Part shown: one piece after another, positions 45,116 to 52,811 of the stretch | Layout of the letters: every line of letters starts with the position of its first letter | Position numbering within the stretch: the first letter of the stretch is position 1 | From: Phycisphaera sp. | Lineage (GTDB): Bacteria; Planctomycetota; Phycisphaerae; Phycisphaerales; UBA1924 | Length of the DNA stretch: 64,000 nt | Direction: 5' to 3' | NCBI GenBank assembly: GCA_003712165.1 | Contig: RHLH01000001.1 | Span: 3,135,575 to 3,199,574 of the forward strand | Notes under the pieces: generated by a model | What the model was told of the DNA's origin: nothing | Databases searched by the model: none | Seen by the model: only the letters and a program-made list of their open reading frames with translations | Program-made: the position numbers and the translations under genes

Positions 45116-45469
45116 TACCTTGAGACGCTCTCGGCCCTAATCGGTGCAAATATTGACAAGTAATTCGATAATTAGGTGCCATAGAAACATGGATGCCTGC
45201 ACATCTCATAAACGACGTTATGGGATACATCGGTACAGCACATTAACTAAGTCCACAACCAATAAAACTTCTCTGCCTGGTACGCGTCAAACCAGATGTA
45301 TTGAGCAGCTAGCCGGAACCATTCTTGCTGGTAAAAATATTGGATCTTGATTGCGCTCTAACTCGCGTTAATACGCAGAGGGTTACGTGCAGCGCTCTGG
45401 AGCACGTAGCCCCCTGCGAGGTGTTTCCCTCGCTTGTACAAAGCTGCCGTAACACGAAAGGAAATCATT
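45116..45469. other. AT-rich intergenic region with structured leader
   Basis: About 350 bases between the recombinase remnant and the small secreted protein gene. No coding frame is convincing. Its notable element is the long hairpin at 45374-45418. Confidence 0.5.
45374..45418 (+). promoter_or_regulatory. Stem-loop in the 5' leader of the small secreted protein
   Basis: CGCAG (45374-45378) pairs with CTGCG (45414-45418), GGG with CCC, and TACGTGC (45384-45390) with GCACGTA (45402-45408) around an 11-base loop. It ends 51 bases before the start codon. It could be an mRNA-stabilising or regulatory hairpin or a terminator of upstream transcription; no T run follows. Confidence 0.5.
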
Positions 45470-45901
45470 ATGTCAGTATTGTTTCGTTATCTATTCTACA
45501 GCATCATTGCTTTTAGCGTTACCCATGCCCATACGGCTTATGGGCAGCACAATGATCCAGGAGAGAACGACCCGAACTGTGTAGAACAATGTAGCAATGA
45601 GCGGTATGCGTCTCTATTGGACGCATATGACCAAGCGATTAATGATGAGGCTGCTGCATACGACGAATTCTACGAGCTGAGTGATATTGCACAGGCCGCT
45701 GCGGATGAGCAATGTGATATCTGGGGCGCGGGTTCGTGGCAGTGCCAAGCATTTCAGGATGCCGTCGAGATCTACATTGAAGGATTACAAGAAGATCTAG
45801 ACGCCGAGATAGCCGCGATCGATGCCTGGCTAAACACACGACTGGATGAAATTGAAGATGAGTACACAGAATGCCTTGGGAACTGCCCAAATCTTGTGTA
45901 A
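45470..45901 (+). CDS. Small acidic secreted protein
   Basis: 143 residues from the ATG at 45470 (AAAGGAAA upstream). Signal peptide MSVLFRYLFYSIIAFSVTHA with cleavage near HTAYG. The mature protein is very acidic and helical (YDQAINDEAAAYDEFYELSD, then LQEDLDAEIAAIDAWLNTRL). It has six cysteines in pairs: NCVEQC near the start, QCDIWGAGSWQC in the middle and ECLGNC at the end. The spacing suggests disulfides closing a helical hairpin. I do not recognise a family. Lies in the accessory region. Confidence 0.65.
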   Translation: MSVLFRYLFYSIIAFSVTHAHTAYGQHNDPGENDPNCVEQCSNERYASLLDAYDQAINDEAAAYDEFYELSDIAQAAADEQCDIWGAGSWQCQAFQDAVEIYIEGLQEDLDAEIAAIDAWLNTRLDEIEDEYTECLGNCPNLV

Positions 45902-46050
45902 TTATTTTAATAATTTAACCCATTATGTTTTTAAACACAATACACACCACAGCGAGTATGAGAGCAATCTATTTGATCTAGCCTGAAAATTGTACTCGTT
46001 TACCGCATTGATACCTGTTTCGTAGCAGTATTGCTGTCTCTATATCACAT

Positions 46051-46173
46051 ATGGTCATAATGAGTCATGCCCCGGCGGAACTGGACCGCCCTCCGCGTGG
46101 TCCAATAGAAAGAACAGCCGTTGAGCTTTGGACGGCCTTTTCGGGCGATGCTGCAGATAACCCATTCGACTAA
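46051..46173 (+). CDS. Possible small ORF (40 codons)
   Basis: An ATG at 46051 (another at 46060) opens 40 codons ending in TAA at 46171-46173: MVIMSHAPAELDRPPRGPIE, then RTAVELWTAFSGDAADNPFD. A strong 13-bp hairpin begins at the stop codon, and the sequence ahead is AT-rich and promoter-like. No ribosome site stands out. The opposite strand is also open here, so coding status is uncertain. Confidence 0.3.
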   Translation: MVIMSHAPAELDRPPRGPIERTAVELWTAFSGDAADNPFD

Positions 46174-46202
46174 GAGGGGCCCGCCGGATGGCGGGCCCCT
46201 CT
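46173..46202. terminator. Perfect 13-bp hairpin between convergent small genes
   Basis: AGAGGGGCCCGCC (46173-46185) pairs exactly with GGCGGGCCCCTCT (46190-46202) around GGAT. It lies just past the stop of the minus-strand gene at 46211 and at the end of the plus-strand small ORF, so it can serve both directions. Confidence 0.7.
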
Positions 46203-46210
46203 GGTCGTGA

Positions 46211-46489
46211 TTAGGCAGCGGTGCCGCTGACTTCTGACTCGGCACGGTCCTTGGCTCTGTGGATCAGGACTTCGTTGTAGGATATCTCTGCAAGGCAGCC
46301 GATGCGGAGCAGCTCGAAGAAGCTGAAGCTGTTGGTGTCCTTCCAGATGCCGGCCTCGTCTTTGTACGACCAGGTGAGATCAACGCTGTAGTGTGGCAGC
46401 TTGCCGTCCTTGCCCGGGTTCTTCCAGATGGTCGCCTTCAAACTGCCATCGCGGATCGTGTCGAGTGGTTTGTTGATTTCATTGTTCAT
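46211..46489 (-). CDS. Small hypothetical protein of accessory-element type
   Basis: 92 residues: MNNEINKPLDTIRDGSLKAT, then a Trp/Lys-rich beta pattern (IWKNPGKDGKLPHYSVDLTW) and SFSFFELLRIGCLAEISYNE. No signal peptide or membrane helix. It resembles short conserved proteins often seen on integrative elements and plasmids in planctomycetes, with no known function. The compact beta pattern would suit a nucleic-acid-binding fold, but that is a guess. A perfect hairpin follows its stop. Confidence 0.6.
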   Translation of the reverse strand: MNNEINKPLDTIRDGSLKATIWKNPGKDGKLPHYSVDLTWSYKDEAGIWKDTNSFSFFELLRIGCLAEISYNEVLIHRAKDRAESEVSGTAA

Positions 46490-46796
46490 CGCTTTTTCTT
46501 TCGTTTGAGTTGCGATGCCAAACAGCCATCACGGAGAAAGGGTTCCTAGCGGTACAAGCAGAATTACGGAGGGCCCATCTCCTATAGAAACCGTCATTGA
46601 AGTTTGCGATCCAAGCGGTGAAATCTGTCGGCGTGCAAAGCCCGTCACCGTCGGTATCGGCTAGGCAAGGGTCGGGCAGCGTGACAACGAATGCGCCATG
46701 GCCTTCGCCGCTGACGAACACTACTCCAAATGCGTACTCGCCCCTGTCGTTTAACTGTTGCTCGATTTTCACCGAAAAGAACCAAGGCGTTCGCAT
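46479..46796 (-). pseudogene. C-terminal fragment of an EF-hand-tail secreted protein
   Basis: The frame encodes a beta segment (GEYAFGVVFVSGEGHGAF) and one tail unit CLADTDGDGLCTPTDFTAWI with ANFNDG. That is the second half of the tail found in intact proteins at 3680, 25985, 55589 and 57994. The usual terminal GC and stop are lost; the frame runs on into unrelated sequence up to the start of the next gene. No signal peptide or N-terminal domain remains. The 5' truncation point lies next to the 77-bp mobile-element scar. Confidence 0.65.
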
Positions 46797-46850
46797 ATCT
46801 ATGACGGCCGGTTAGAAATTACTAATCCGCTCGTTGAAGTCGGCGGGGCA

Positions 46851-46927
46851 GTGACCTGCCCCCCAGAATCTAACCGTTAATTCTGCGACAATACTTGTCG
46901 ATGGACGCAACTGGAAAGGCAGGTCAC
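46851..46927. mobile_element. 77-bp inverted-repeat scar resembling IS3-family ends
   Basis: GTGACCTGCC (46851-46860) and GGCAGGTCAC (46918-46927) are perfect 10-bp inverted repeats. Their inner sequence TGACCTGCCCC is like the terminal repeats of some IS3-family elements. There is no transposase in between, so this is a solo relic or a MITE-like element. The right repeat supplies the stop codon of the acetyltransferase gene. Confidence 0.5.
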
Positions 46928-47373
46928 AGAGTCTTTCGCTGAATCACGACTGCGGTACCAGCCAGATTAGTTTCATAGCCGACAATCACAAATCCTGCTC
47001 GGAGATTAAGTATGATCATCGGCGTGTTGGTAGCCCACGTTCGAGTCTCGATTGCCATATACCCGTTTGCAGAGCACCAACTGTGCTGCTCATCCATCAA
47101 CTGCTGAGCAACCCCTCTCCTTCGGTAGTCTGGATGAACACCGCCTAGCCAGCTGTAGAATTGAGTGGAAGTAGACCTGTACCCAAGTTTAAAACCGACG
47201 AGCCTATTCTTGTCTGCTACCGCTTGAGTGACTACCGGATCGATAACATTCGTCAACCTCGATTTTAGATACGCCGGGTCGAACTGCGTAAAAACGCAGT
47301 TGCATAAATTGAGGATTGCTCTTTCAATCTCTGGTGTAATTCGCTCAGTAGTATCTATCGTAATGTAATCCAT
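46924..47373 (-). CDS. GNAT family N-acetyltransferase
   Basis: 149 residues from the ATG at 47373 (a GTG at 47397 adds 8 residues). The acetyl-CoA loop is VHPDYRRRGVAQQLMDEQHS (R/Q-x-x-G-x-A pattern), preceded by KLGYRSTSTQFYSWLGG and followed by WATNTPMIILNLRAGFVIVG. Substrate unknown. GC is low and codon use differs from the chromosome average, which fits acquisition. Its stop codon lies inside the right repeat of the adjacent 77-bp element, so the C-terminus may have been altered by that insertion. Confidence 0.75.
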   Translation of the reverse strand: MDYITIDTTERITPEIERAILNLCNCVFTQFDPAYLKSRLTNVIDPVVTQAVADKNRLVGFKLGYRSTSTQFYSWLGGVHPDYRRRGVAQQLMDEQHSWCSANGYMAIETRTWATNTPMIILNLRAGFVIVGYETNLAGTAVVIQRKTL

Positions 47374-47590
47374 ACCCGCCCAGAATACGAGATTCACGAT
47401 CTCTAGATAGTTCTATACTCATACCCACCGCAGGATTAAGGAACAGAACTAATAGCTGGTTCAGCGCCCGCTATTCGCCCAGATAACGACCGCCCACGGT
47501 TCCAGGTTCAGATTAGACTGAGACCAGCACCTGGACATAGATTGAGGGTGTTGTTGTATCCATATGCCGTCATCGTGATACCACTCAACC

Positions 47591-47667
47591 CGGGGTGACA
47601 GAACTCCAGTTGAGCTTTTCTGCGCACAAATCGGCCTCTGGGATCCGGAAACGCGGATTCTGGTTTC
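47591..47667. repeat. 77-bp dispersed repeat copy 1 (coding remnant on minus strand)
   Basis: Aligns without gaps to 52585-52661, about 61 of 77 bases identical by eye. On the minus strand both copies encode the same peptide pattern, RIR-x-SG-x-Q-(K/R)-P-(V/I)-C ... KSSTGVLSPR, and most differences are silent or conservative. It therefore looks like the end of a once-repeated gene. The gene family is not recognised. The whole stretch 47398-47718 has no intact gene. Confidence 0.6.
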
Positions 47668-47718
47668 ACCCTGAAACAGCAAGCTACGGCCCTGACTCAA
47701 CAGCAAGTACAACGAGCG

Positions 47719-48702
47719 CTACTCGCGTGAGTGCATCGTGCGGTACGCCTTTGGGCTCCCTTTGGAGTGTTCACGAAACAAGCGTCGGAGAGATCCGCTG
47801 GATGCGAACCCACAGGCATCTGCGATTTGCTCAACGGCGAGATCTGTTTCACGGAGCAGGTGCATTGCTCGCTCAAGGCGTTGTTCGGATATCCACTTCC
47901 CGTAGCTCACACCTGTGTGCAATTGGAACTTCCGATGGAAGCTCCTCAGGCTCATGCTGAGCTCTTGGGCAGCCTCTTGGCTCGTGTACTGCGTGGCTAA
48001 GTTTTCCTTCATATGGCGCAAGAAGTCGGAGAGGCGCTGATCTTTGCACGCGGGAACCAAGCTCTCTGCATCGCGTTGTGGTTGATCGCCGCCCCGCAGC
48101 GGGGCAACGACCAGTCGGCGTGCGACGACATCGGCTTTCTCAGCGCCGTAGTCGCAGCGAACGATGTGCAAGCACAAGTCAATAGCGGCAGCACTTCCGG
48201 CAGAGGTCAAGATGCGACCGTCGTCGCAGTAGAGCGTCTCCCGGTTCACGCAGATGTCTGGGTTATGCATGACAAACTCGTCGAGAAACTGCCAGTGGGT
48301 TGTCGCGCACTTGCTTGACAGCAAGCCCGTCGCCGCAAGAACGAACACGCCACCGCAGAGACCGACGATCCGAGCACCTCGCGCGTGGGCATCCGCAATC
48401 GCCGTCACGAGCTGATTCGGCGGGCGCTGGCGAGGACCACGCCATCCCGGCACGATCACGATGTCGGCATGCTCTAGCGACTCGAGCCCAGCCTCGGCAC
48501 GGACGCGCACTCCGCCAGTAGCGCGTACCTCATCCCCCTCTGCCGCACAGACCTGGAATCGATACCAATCGCTGCCGAACTCAGGTCTGGGTAGTCCGAA
48601 GACTTCCACCGCGATGCCAAACTCGAATAGGCACAACCTGTCGTAAACAAGGACGACGACCCGCGGTCCTGTCAGCTGATGCGTGCCATCCGATATTGCC
48701 AT
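47719..48702 (-). CDS. GlxA-type AraC family transcriptional regulator
   Basis: 327 residues from the ATG at 48702. The N-terminal ~190 residues form a DJ-1/PfpI-like domain (VVVLVYDRLCLFEFGIAVEV, then IVGLCGGVFVLAATGLL with the nucleophile-elbow Cys). The C-terminal ~100 residues are the AraC double helix-turn-helix: YTSQEAAQELSMSLRSFHRK and VEQIADACGFASSGSLRRLF. This is the FtrA/GlxA architecture. It is divergent from a PLP-dependent decarboxylase, with 132 bases between starts. It probably controls that gene in response to an amino compound. Confidence 0.88.
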   Translation of the reverse strand: MAISDGTHQLTGPRVVVLVYDRLCLFEFGIAVEVFGLPRPEFGSDWYRFQVCAAEGDEVRATGGVRVRAEAGLESLEHADIVIVPGWRGPRQRPPNQLVTAIADAHARGARIVGLCGGVFVLAATGLLSSKCATTHWQFLDEFVMHNPDICVNRETLYCDDGRILTSAGSAAAIDLCLHIVRCDYGAEKADVVARRLVVAPLRGGDQPQRDAESLVPACKDQRLSDFLRHMKENLATQYTSQEAAQELSMSLRSFHRKFQLHTGVSYGKWISEQRLERAMHLLRETDLAVEQIADACGFASSGSLRRLFREHSKGSPKAYRTMHSRE

Positions 48703-48834
48703 GCTGCAATATAAGCACATTGAACTACACTATTGGCATAATTTCGCCGTTTTTTGGCAACCCGCGACCTGGCCCGCAGCTAGGAACTGCACTACTTTCA
48801 ATTCGCTGGAGGAATCCATGCGGAGGAGATGCAC

Positions 48835-50235
48835 ATGCCCGAGGCGGCCAACCCCAATACCCAACGTGGTCAAGGCAAGCAGAGCACAAGGTCACTCTTC
48901 AAACTCTCCTACGAACTGGCGAGCCGGTACACGGAAGAGCTGGATGCAAGAGAAGTTGTGCCCGGTGCCGAAGCCATTGCGGGACTCGATGAGTTTCACG
49001 AACCGCTCCCGCTGGCGGGAACGAATCCAGAGTCGGTCATCAACATGCTTGACCGTGCGGGCTCCCCTGCCACCGTGGCATCGACCGGCGGGCGCTTCTT
49101 TGGCTTTGTTGTCGGAGGCGCACTGCCCGTCGCGATCGCAGCCCAGTGGCTAGCTACGGCCTGGGATCAGAACGCCGGTTCATGGGCGCTTGCGCCCGGC
49201 GCGGCGGAACTCGAAACGGTCGCTGCCCGGTGGCTTCTTGAACTCTTGGACCTGCCGCGCGATGCAGCGGTCGGATTCGTCACCGGTTCCACAATGGGCA
49301 CGTTCTCAGCCTTGGCCTGCGCGCGATCAGCTCTTCTAACGCGTATGGGCTACAACGTCAAACACCAAGGGCTCACGGGTGCCCCTCAACTCAAGGTCGT
49401 TGCGACCGACGAGATCCACCCGACCAACCTGTCCGCGCTCGGCCACCTCGGCTTCGGGCTTGATGATGTTCAATACTGCCCGACCGACGACCAGGGTCGC
49501 ATCGTTCCTACTCAGATGCCCGCGCTCGGACCAGACACGATCGTCGTCCTACAAGCAGGCAACATCAACTCAGGCTCATTTGATCCTTTCGAGGATGTCT
49601 GCCAGATCGCGAGGGCCGCCGGGGCTTGGGTCCATGTTGACGGAGCCTTTGGGCTGTGGGCACGCGCTTCGGCATCAAAGAGGCACCTGACCAAGGGAAT
49701 CGAGCTAGCCGACTCATGGAGCGTTGACGGCCACAAATGGCTCAATCTTCCACAAGATTCAGCGATCTACGCGTGCCGCGATCCCGAGGCGGTCCAGGAG
49801 GTCTTCGGCGTCGATGCGACCTACCTGATGCGTGACACGAGACGAGAGCCAAACAACTACGTTCCCGAACTGAGCAGGCGTGCACGCGGCGTCGAGTTCT
49901 GGGCGGCGCTGAGAACCCTCGGAAAATCAGGCGTGGAAGACCTCGTCGATCGCAACTGTGCTCACGCACAACAGTTCCTCCAAGGTCTCGAATCGGCAGG
50001 CTATGAGATACTCAACGATGTTGTGCTCAATCAGGTTGTGTTCGCATGCGATACTGAAGCAAAGACCAAAGCCGCGCTCGCACGGATTCAATCCAGCGGG
50101 GTCACCTGGCTTGGACCAACGACGTGGCGCAATCGGCTGTGTATGCGCATCAGCGTGTCCTCGTGGGCTACGACTACGCATGATGTTGAGCGGTCCTTGA
50201 GCGTGATGCAGAGAGCTATTCAAGCTGAGCCATGA
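48835..50235 (+). CDS. PLP-dependent decarboxylase (group II)
   Basis: 466 residues from the ATG at 48835, preceded by GGAGGAG. Group II amino-acid decarboxylases are marked by the PLP-ring Asp in AWVHVDGAFGLWARA and the Schiff-base Lys in SWSVDGHKWLNLPQDSA; both are present. FVTGSTMGTFSALACARSAL matches the phosphate-binding segment. The likely substrate is an aromatic or acidic amino acid such as tyrosine, tryptophan or glutamate; it cannot be chosen by eye. An acetyltransferase gene follows immediately, and together they could make an acylated amine. Confidence 0.85.
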   Translation: MPEAANPNTQRGQGKQSTRSLFKLSYELASRYTEELDAREVVPGAEAIAGLDEFHEPLPLAGTNPESVINMLDRAGSPATVASTGGRFFGFVVGGALPVAIAAQWLATAWDQNAGSWALAPGAAELETVAARWLLELLDLPRDAAVGFVTGSTMGTFSALACARSALLTRMGYNVKHQGLTGAPQLKVVATDEIHPTNLSALGHLGFGLDDVQYCPTDDQGRIVPTQMPALGPDTIVVLQAGNINSGSFDPFEDVCQIARAAGAWVHVDGAFGLWARASASKRHLTKGIELADSWSVDGHKWLNLPQDSAIYACRDPEAVQEVFGVDATYLMRDTRREPNNYVPELSRRARGVEFWAALRTLGKSGVEDLVDRNCAHAQQFLQGLESAGYEILNDVVLNQVVFACDTEAKTKAALARIQSSGVTWLGPTTWRNRLCMRISVSSWATTTHDVERSLSVMQRAIQAEP

Positions 50236-50297
50236 TCGTTCAATGGCGCAGGCAGGATCACCCCTTAAACACCACACTAATCAGGCTGACCCAAGAC

Positions 50298-51020
50298 ATG
50301 ACTCGAAAGAACGAACTCGGACAACCTATCGGCTTTCCAATCGATGGCTGGACAACTCCGCCCCGCCCGGACCGCCAGACCATTCAAGGCGAACGCTGCT
50401 CACTCGAACCACTCAACTCAGATTCGCATGCCTCCGAGTTGTACGAAGCCAACTCGGTCGATTCGGAAGGACGCAACTGGACGTACCTCGCGTATGGCCC
50501 GTTTGGTACGGAGGACGAGTACCGCCGCTGGATAGATGCATCCAGCGCCTCAGCTGATCCGCTTTTCTTTGCTGTCATAGACAACGAAACAGGCAGCGCG
50601 GTCGGGGTTGCCAGCTACCTCGCGATACACCCATCGAGCGGCTCAATCGAGGTCGGGCACATCAACTTCTCGCCCCGCTTGCAGCGCACACCTGCTGCAA
50701 CGGAGGCGATGTACCTCATGATGGAGGCTGCCTTCGCCCTCGGATACCGACGGTACGAGTGGCGGTGCGATGCGCGGAACGAGCGATCTCGTATGGCCGC
50801 GCAACGCCTTGGGTTCTCGTTTGAGGGGATTTTTAGGCAGGCAACTGTTTACAAGGGCCGTAATCGCGACACGGCCTGGTACTCAGTCGTTGATCTTGAG
50901 TGGCCGGCACTGCAAGAGGCATTTAAGCAGTGGCTAGATCCCGCAAACTTCTCGGCTGATGGCAAACAGACTCTGCGTCTATCTGAACTTACGCGACCGA
51001 TACTCAAATCGATCGGCTAA
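50298..51020 (+). CDS. GNAT acetyltransferase (RimJ-like)
   Basis: 240 residues from the ATG at 50298 (MTRKNELGQPIGFPIDGW), the usual opening of this family. An upstream ATG at 50232 overlaps the decarboxylase stop as ATGA and would add 22 residues. The GNAT core has AVIDNETGSAVGVASYLAIH, then IEVGHINFSPRLQRTPAATE and YEWRCDARNERSRMAAQRLG followed by FSFEGIFRQ, which is the RimJ/RimL type. It probably acetylates a small amine, perhaps the product of the preceding decarboxylase. Confidence 0.8.
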   Translation: MTRKNELGQPIGFPIDGWTTPPRPDRQTIQGERCSLEPLNSDSHASELYEANSVDSEGRNWTYLAYGPFGTEDEYRRWIDASSASADPLFFAVIDNETGSAVGVASYLAIHPSSGSIEVGHINFSPRLQRTPAATEAMYLMMEAAFALGYRRYEWRCDARNERSRMAAQRLGFSFEGIFRQATVYKGRNRDTAWYSVVDLEWPALQEAFKQWLDPANFSADGKQTLRLSELTRPILKSIG

Positions 51021-51091
51021 GCACCCCGCAATATGAACAAGCCAGAGGGTCACTTTGCACCAATCTCTCATTACCAAGCTAGGATCTCTGC

Positions 51092-52405
51092 ATGATGTGG
51101 AATCTCATAATAGTGGCTGCGCTTCTATGTAGTCCTCTAGCGAATGCGGGCCAGAAGGAATCGGTTCATCAGTGGTTGCGCGAAAGCGCGATACCACTTG
51201 AATCGGCAACTGCCTATAAGGACTTTGTGGAATCGATTGACTCGGTTCGTGTTATTGGTCTCGGAGAAGCAACTCATGGACAGCGAGAGTGCTTCGCTTT
51301 CAAGCGGCACCTCACCATGTATCTGATCCAATCGCACAACTTCCGACTCGTCGCCTACGAAGCGAATGCAACCAGGGCTCGCGTGCTCAATGATTATGTG
51401 CATGGGCGCACCGACGATCTCGATGCTGCCATGAATGGCTTTGGAATGATGATCTGGATGATCGGAGAGAATCGCGCTTTGCTCGAAGACCTTCGGTCAT
51501 GGAATCAGACTGCAGACCTTGACGATCGAGTGGATATCGTCGGTATCGATGTACAAGGAGCCGAAGCAGCCGCCAAGCATCTTCACGATCTCCTTGAAGG
51601 CGCATTACCAGGACTTGCTCTGGAAGCACGCGCAGTCGCCCAGGACCTGATTGCTGCTCAAAACGCAGCATACAGAGGCGATATAGAACGCATCGCACCA
51701 GCACAAGATCGACTCGCGGCGTTTACCTTGCAGCTCTCTCAGAGTTGGGGCGAACTCGCTGCTCTCACGAATCGAGACCACGCCGACGAAGCAATCAGAT
51801 GTATGCGAGAACTCGCTCGGTTTCCTGTCACCCCTGCAGACCGCGCCATGCGCGACCGTGGAATGGCGCAGTCACTCCTCGACGCGCTCGGCGACCGTCC
51901 TGCCGGCACAAAAGCCGTATTGTGGGGTCACAATGGACACATCACCAAAGGTCCATTGCGCTGGATGGGAACTGAAGACACTGGCTGCGGCGGATACTTG
52001 CGAGCCGCACTTGGGGAAGAGTATTACGCTCTCGGAGTCGCATTCGGAAGCGGTGGTTTCCAGGCGCTCGATCGAGACACAGAAGGCCGCTGGCTCTTCC
52101 GGCGATACCAACATGAAGCTCCACCGAAAGACACTGTCGGCCACACATGCTTGGCCGCGGGTCTCTCTGATTCGATCATCGATTTCCGCGAAGCACCGAA
52201 AGATGGTCCCGTGCGCGTCTGGCTCGATGGCGACTGCGGGATTCGCTCTTGGGGCGGCCATGGCGTGCCTGCCGATCCTGACGCGGGCGTTGAACAAGGA
52301 CAAGGCCTCGCCTGGACGATTCTATCCGCGGACTACGATGGTCTACTATTCCTAACGCAGACGACGAGCGCCGAGCCTCTCGATCGAAGTCGAATCTGGC
52401 AATAG
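51092..52405 (+). CDS. Erythromycin esterase family protein, exported
   Basis: 437 residues. Signal peptide MMWNLIIVAALLCSPLANA. The family signature VIGLGEATHGQRECFAFKRH (catalytic Glu and His) lies near residue 56, RLVAYEANATRARVLNDYV follows, and VLWGHNGHITKG carries the second His set. These are the residues of the EreA/EreB-like hydrolase fold. Known members hydrolyse the macrolide lactone, but most family members have unknown substrates, so resistance should not be assumed. Export is unusual for the cytoplasmic EreA/B type. Confidence 0.8.
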   Translation: MMWNLIIVAALLCSPLANAGQKESVHQWLRESAIPLESATAYKDFVESIDSVRVIGLGEATHGQRECFAFKRHLTMYLIQSHNFRLVAYEANATRARVLNDYVHGRTDDLDAAMNGFGMMIWMIGENRALLEDLRSWNQTADLDDRVDIVGIDVQGAEAAAKHLHDLLEGALPGLALEARAVAQDLIAAQNAAYRGDIERIAPAQDRLAAFTLQLSQSWGELAALTNRDHADEAIRCMRELARFPVTPADRAMRDRGMAQSLLDALGDRPAGTKAVLWGHNGHITKGPLRWMGTEDTGCGGYLRAALGEEYYALGVAFGSGGFQALDRDTEGRWLFRRYQHEAPPKDTVGHTCLAAGLSDSIIDFREAPKDGPVRVWLDGDCGIRSWGGHGVPADPDAGVEQGQGLAWTILSADYDGLLFLTQTTSAEPLDRSRIWQ

Positions 52406-52694
52406 ACTCTTCACGGTGTACCTTTTGCATTCTCGTTCACAAGAGTGTGTTCACTAGAACATACACAAGTGGTGAGACGACCGTGCCCAGGTGTGGCTAA
52501 CCGTGTGAATTGTGCTCAATGAGCAACAACAATCCAGAACCGTCTGTTTGAAGTCCTGATTAATCGCCATTGTGTCAGTTGAATCGGGGTGACAGGACGC
52601 CAGTGGAACTCTTCCGAGGACAAACAGGCTTCTGGAGCCCGGAATCGCGGATTCTGCTTTCGCACCCCTGACGCCATTGCTTACCGCTTCCGTC
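52406..52694. other. Intergenic region with dispersed repeat remnant
   Basis: About 290 bases without an intact gene. It contains repeat copy 2 (52585-52661); a minus-strand coding tail ending KSSTGVLSPRFN with a stop at 52577-52575 is visible there. Confidence 0.5.
52585..52661. repeat. 77-bp dispersed repeat copy 2 (coding remnant on minus strand)
   Basis: Partner of 47591-47667. Here the minus-strand frame closes with SPRFN and a TGA, so this copy still has a plausible C-terminus of the lost gene. Confidence 0.6.
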
Positions 52695-52752
52695 TTGACC
52701 AAGCTCGGCTTGCCTGATACAACTACTGCGATAGTCGACTATCGCTATAGTC
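52695..52752 (+). promoter_or_regulatory. Promoter and BlaI-type operator of the His-rich protein gene
   Basis: TTGACC (52695-52700), a 17-base spacer and TACAAC (52718-52723) make a sigma70-like promoter. Immediately after it GACTATCGCTATAGTC (52737-52752) has half sites GACTA and TAGTC six bases apart, matching the operator ahead of the BlaI-type gene. An overlapping perfect 18-bp palindrome, GCGATAGTCGACTATCGC, covers 52728-52745. A bound repressor would cover the likely transcription start. Confidence 0.6.
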
Positions 52753-52811
52753 GACACAGGCGCCGCTCGCGACTTCGACGCATCACAGAATCCGCCATTG
52801 GAGCAATCAAG

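Noticed and set aside
46045..46245. 66-codon minus-strand frame over the 13-bp hairpin
   Set aside because: It would read through a perfect terminator hairpin and overlap the end of the adjacent small gene.
51092..52405. Calling the esterase-like gene a macrolide resistance gene
   Set aside because: Only family-level motifs are visible, the protein is exported, and most family members have unknown substrates.
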